A stretch of 64,000 bases of DNA from Sweltsa coloradensis (lineage: Eukaryota > Arthropoda > Insecta > Plecoptera > Chloroperlidae). Shown here piece after piece: positions 60,721-64,000 of this stretch. The notes below the pieces were generated by a model. The model was not told where the DNA came from. It saw nothing but the letters and a program-made list of their open reading frames with translations, and did not search any database. Within the stretch, counting starts at the first letter, position 1. Each line of letters starts with the position of its first letter. The stretch covers positions 1,674,001 to 1,738,000 of the forward strand of contig JAMZAV010000007.1 of the NCBI GenBank assembly GCA_024449915.1, written 5' to 3'. Both the position numbers and the translations under genes were made by a program.

Positions 60721-62149
60721 AATACTTTTGTTGGAACCGGGGGTTTTGATTATTATTAAAAAAAAAAAAAAACGTTGACAAGTACTCCATTTTTTCACCA
60801 ACAAAATGTTTGTAGGGCTAAGTTTTTAAAAATTTGGCTAAATATCAATCCCTACAATTTAAAGAAATTTCATTTCCTTTTAAATTTATGTCTTGTAAAA
60901 AAAATCATGGTTTGTTATCTTTTGTTTGATGCCTCTTAAGTCTTAATACCACATTTTTCGTTTTTGGGTTTGTCAGGAAACACTCCCCTAGGGAATTGAA
61001 TCATCACTCTTGTCCTTTTTCACAGGTTCTGAATGCCTATTTTTTAACCTTAGATTTTTTTTAGTTTTTTATGTTTTTCATAGGTATATATTGTTTTTTG
61101 TTTGGGGTTTAAAGGGTTTTGGGGGCGGACGCTCAGCGCCAGACTCTATAGTGTTAATTTTGTATTTATCGGGTTAGGCCTACTGATGGGGAAAATTATT
61201 ATTTTTTGTACCATTATACTAAAAAATAAAAAAATAAATAAACAAATAAACAAAAAAAAATAAATAATAAATAAAATAAATAAATAAAAAAATTCGTATT
61301 AGAGTCTCCACTCAGTCATAAATGATTTCATGGGGGACAGTAACCAAAGCGACCCAAACCAACCCTGTATGCCCCCAGCAATCGCGAGGGGGATAATTTA
61401 AACCCAAAAATCGAATTTTTTAATAGGAAATAATAGCAATCAGTGGTATGGACAGTGCAAACACCCCCAGATCAAAACCAGAATCAAAAGGCGATTCCAA
61501 ACAAATTTAAAAATTTTTTATGGCCTCGTTTCTAGGACGGCTCCAAATCACCGTTTTTCAAATTTCTAAGAGACAAATTTATCGACTTAAGTCCAAATAG
61601 AAATTAAAAAACTTTTTTAGGGGAATCGAATTTGGGGCCTTCTGCATTGGAAGCAATACGCTAACCACAAGACCAACAAAAATTTTATCCTCTGACATAT
61701 AACGAAAAACTTTTTTTCTTTTGCTGTCCTTTTTCTATTTAAGCCAAAGACTGTCGTGGATTCTTCAAAATCCTTTAAAAAAAGGGAATTTTGAGTCAAA
61801 ATTTAAAAAAAAATTTTTTGGCCAAAATTTTAAAAAGGGGCCCGTACAAGGAATGGGATCACCTTTTGATACAGGATGAACAAAAAAATCTTTATTGATG
61901 GAAAAATGTAGGCTAATTCGAAAAAATTTTAAGGGACATTTTTGGCTCGAATCGTAACATTCCAGCTAATTTCTTGAGATTTTTTAACTTCGTCCCGTCA
62001 TACACAAAGCTGTTTTTAATACCCTATGTGAAGACGAAATGGTTAGTTATTTCTGAAAAAGTTTTTAAAAATTTAAAAATTACGACTTTTTTTTTCTCTT
62101 TTTTTTACAGAGTCCGTTAAAGGGCAAAATTTAACTGCCACATCACTTA
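60721..62149. other. Degraded repeat sequence
   Basis: Contains an inverted degraded piece of repeat E around 61260-61400 with a (TAAA)n-like tail, and a decayed tRNA-like stretch at 61621-61672 (minus; TTGTGGTTAGCG and AATTCGATTCC). No gene. Confidence 0.4.
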
Positions 62150-63560
62150 CTTTTTAAAAACAAAAAATTTTTTGTGGGGCCCGACGGCATACATAACATA
62201 TTAAAAAATGTATCCCCAACATTTCAATCCGCTATGTTTTTTTTTTTAACAATTTCATGAAAATGGTATCTTTCCCGAAAAACTAAAGGAGGCCAAAATA
62301 TTTTCCCCTCCCCAAAAAAGGGAAAAAACCCTATAAAAACTACAGACCAAAATCTATTTTACCCGCATTTTCAAATTTTGAAATCATTTAAACATCAATT
62401 TTAGCATTCTGAAAAAAAATAATCAATTTCTGATGCCAGAATGGATTTTAAGGGAAATAATCTACCCCAACACAAACGGGGTTTTCTTAAAACGATTGTT
62501 TAAATTTTATTTAAAAAAAGACTCCGGTAGCAGGAATTTTTTTTGACCTACAAAACATTCAACTCATGAATCTAAAACCTACTGGACAAAACAGTTTTTA
62601 CGGATCAGGGCTCCGCTACTCTTTTAAACCTATCTTTAAAAGGCAACAAAAATCGAGGTAACCCAAACCCAAGAATTCGGCTGAAAAAAAAGTTTCTCTA
62701 CGATAATAAGAAATCTCTGTTAAAGTTTCCCCAGGGTTCAATAATAGGTCTTTTTTTCTTTCTATATTTTTCAAAGACTTTCCTTTTAATAACTAACTCT
62801 GAAAAAGTTTGCCAAAGATGCAACTAATACCATACCAAGAATACAACTCTAAAAAAAATATCTGAAAAAATTGCTAATCCACAGAAGGTTCAAAATAATG
62901 AAGCTATTTAAATGAAACCAAAACATTTTTGAAATTTTGCAAAGACCCAGGGAGAAATAAAAAAGTATACAATAGTACAAATAATACCTCAATCAAAGGG
63001 GGCATTAAAAAATTTTGTTTAACTCTAATAGACAGTAAACTCAAGTGGCACGAACAACCAAAATCTAATTAAAAACTTAAATCTGGCTACTTTTCAATCA
63101 AAAATCAAGTCTGTAGCAAACTTTGCAACAGCCAAAAATAGTATATTTCTCTAACTTTTAGTCAACATAAAGGGATGGAATTGAAAATTTGGGTTGCTCT
63201 CCCAGTTTCAAGAAATTTTTTAAAATTTAAAAGAAGGTAAACCCGGTCCATGCTAAAAAAGTTCGAAGATCACACGTAAACCTCTCTTTATCAAATTAAA
63301 ATTTTAACACTCTAAGTTTTTTTTTATTCTCAGGCTCCTTAAAGTTAAAAAAAAAAAAATAAAACACTTCCAACAAATAAATACCACACCCACGACACAC
63401 GTTAAAAAAAAACATAGGGGCCCACATGAAAAATTTTTTTTCAAAAACTTTAACCCAAAAAAACTTGATTTCCCCCATAAATTGTTTTAAAAAACTACCG
63501 ACTGAACTAAAAAAAATAGGGTCCTAGACGTTTTAAAAACTCTGTAAAAAAAATTTTCCT
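62150..63560 (+). pseudogene. Second non-LTR retrotransposon, CR1/Jockey-like reverse transcriptase, heavily frameshifted
   Basis: Plus-strand fragments in order: GPDGIHNILK near 62181; NYRPKSILPAFSNFE near 62332-62380 (the NYRPISxLP block); GIFFDLQKTFNS near 62535 (the DLSKAFD catalytic block); SPGFNNRS near 62735 in a shifted frame, where PQGSILG is expected; and a terminal SPINCFKKLPTEL near 63470. Multiple frameshifts and stops. The order fits the RT of CR1/Jockey-group LINEs. An (ATT)n stretch at 63780-63850 may be its 3' tail. Confidence 0.65.
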
Positions 63561-64000
63561 TACTCAAAACTTATTACTCCATAAACGAGATTTTAGTTTA
63601 GAACCTATAAATTAAGTTTTTTGTTTTTGACTCAGATTTTGAAGGTAATTCCGAACATATTTCTTGTCTATTTTAATAGGCCCATAATAATTTTTTTAAA
63701 TATTTAAATTTTTCTTTTTCTATATTTCTGTATTTTTTTTTACATCTGAAATGTTTTCGAAAAAGTAGTATTGACAAAAACCATTTATTGTTTTTATTAT
63801 TATTATTTTTATTATTATCATTCTTATAATTATTATTATTATTATTATAAAAAAAAAAAAATAAAAATAATAAATAAATAAAACACCCGCCAATTTTTCT
63901 CAGATTTGGTTTAAATTTCGAGATACAGTTTAGTGGTTTGCCGTTCTTTTACAAACCACAAAAAAACGGATCGAGTGCCATTGAGTTCTTTGACAATTTT
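63561..64000. other. A/T-rich tail region with (ATT)n repeat
   Basis: Low-complexity (ATT)n and (TAAA)n sequence at 63780-63880 followed by unassigned sequence. Confidence 0.5.

Overview
This window is eukaryotic nuclear DNA, most likely from a marine invertebrate. It has spliced exons with GT/AG junctions, very large introns, dense transposon remnants, microsatellites, and the octamer TAGGCCTA scattered throughout. That octamer is common in the echinoderm sequence I know, so I lean towards an echinoderm or other invertebrate deuterostome; the phylum is inference.

The only host gene I can support is the 5' part of a minus-strand gene for cytosolic aconitase / iron regulatory protein 1 (ACO1/IRP1 family). 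Five coding exons lie at 34099-34093, 29890-29798, 25110-24728, 2048-1856 and 96-1 (continuing off the left edge). Splice phases agree at every junction and together they encode about the first 257 residues. Intron 3 is about 22.7 kb and is almost entirely stacked transposons.

The most striking mobile element is a 7.2 kb DNA transposon inside that intron (12590-19834). Its terminal inverted repeats are tandem arrays of a 515-bp unit, one and a half units on the left and three on the right, flanked by a candidate 3-bp target duplication. Between them is a minus-strand gene, broken only by frameshifts, for a protein of about 1100-1200 residues with a zinc-binding-like N-terminus and an XPG/FEN-1-like nuclease signature. 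I read it as Academ-like, as an inference. It sits in a nest: it and two smaller elements lie inside a 10.7 kb inverted-repeat element (11202-21896), which itself interrupts a Helitron-like copy.

A second theme is a clan of Helitron-superfamily, Helentron/HINE-like non-autonomous elements. Four families (called A, B, C and G here) share the same architecture: a 5' end rich in GAGCGAAGC, a subterminal inverted copy of that end, and a 3' stem-loop followed by CCTAG. Insertions into duplicated sequence give natural empty sites that fix their boundaries. Other elements are delimited by clean target duplications: three with 8 bp, two with TTAA (one a 659-bp near-perfect hairpin), and one with 4-5 bp. 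Several tRNA-like modules are embedded in mobile elements.

Upstream of the gene (34.3-51 kb) is intergenic repeat-rich DNA with two (CTA)n arrays and no recognisable gene. From about 51.28 kb to the end the text changes character: copies of known repeats become full of indels and lengthened homopolymers, and two non-LTR retrotransposons (57.9-60.7 and 62.15-63.56 kb, plus strand) can only be read with many frameshifts. Either this stretch is very decayed or its consensus is poorly polished.
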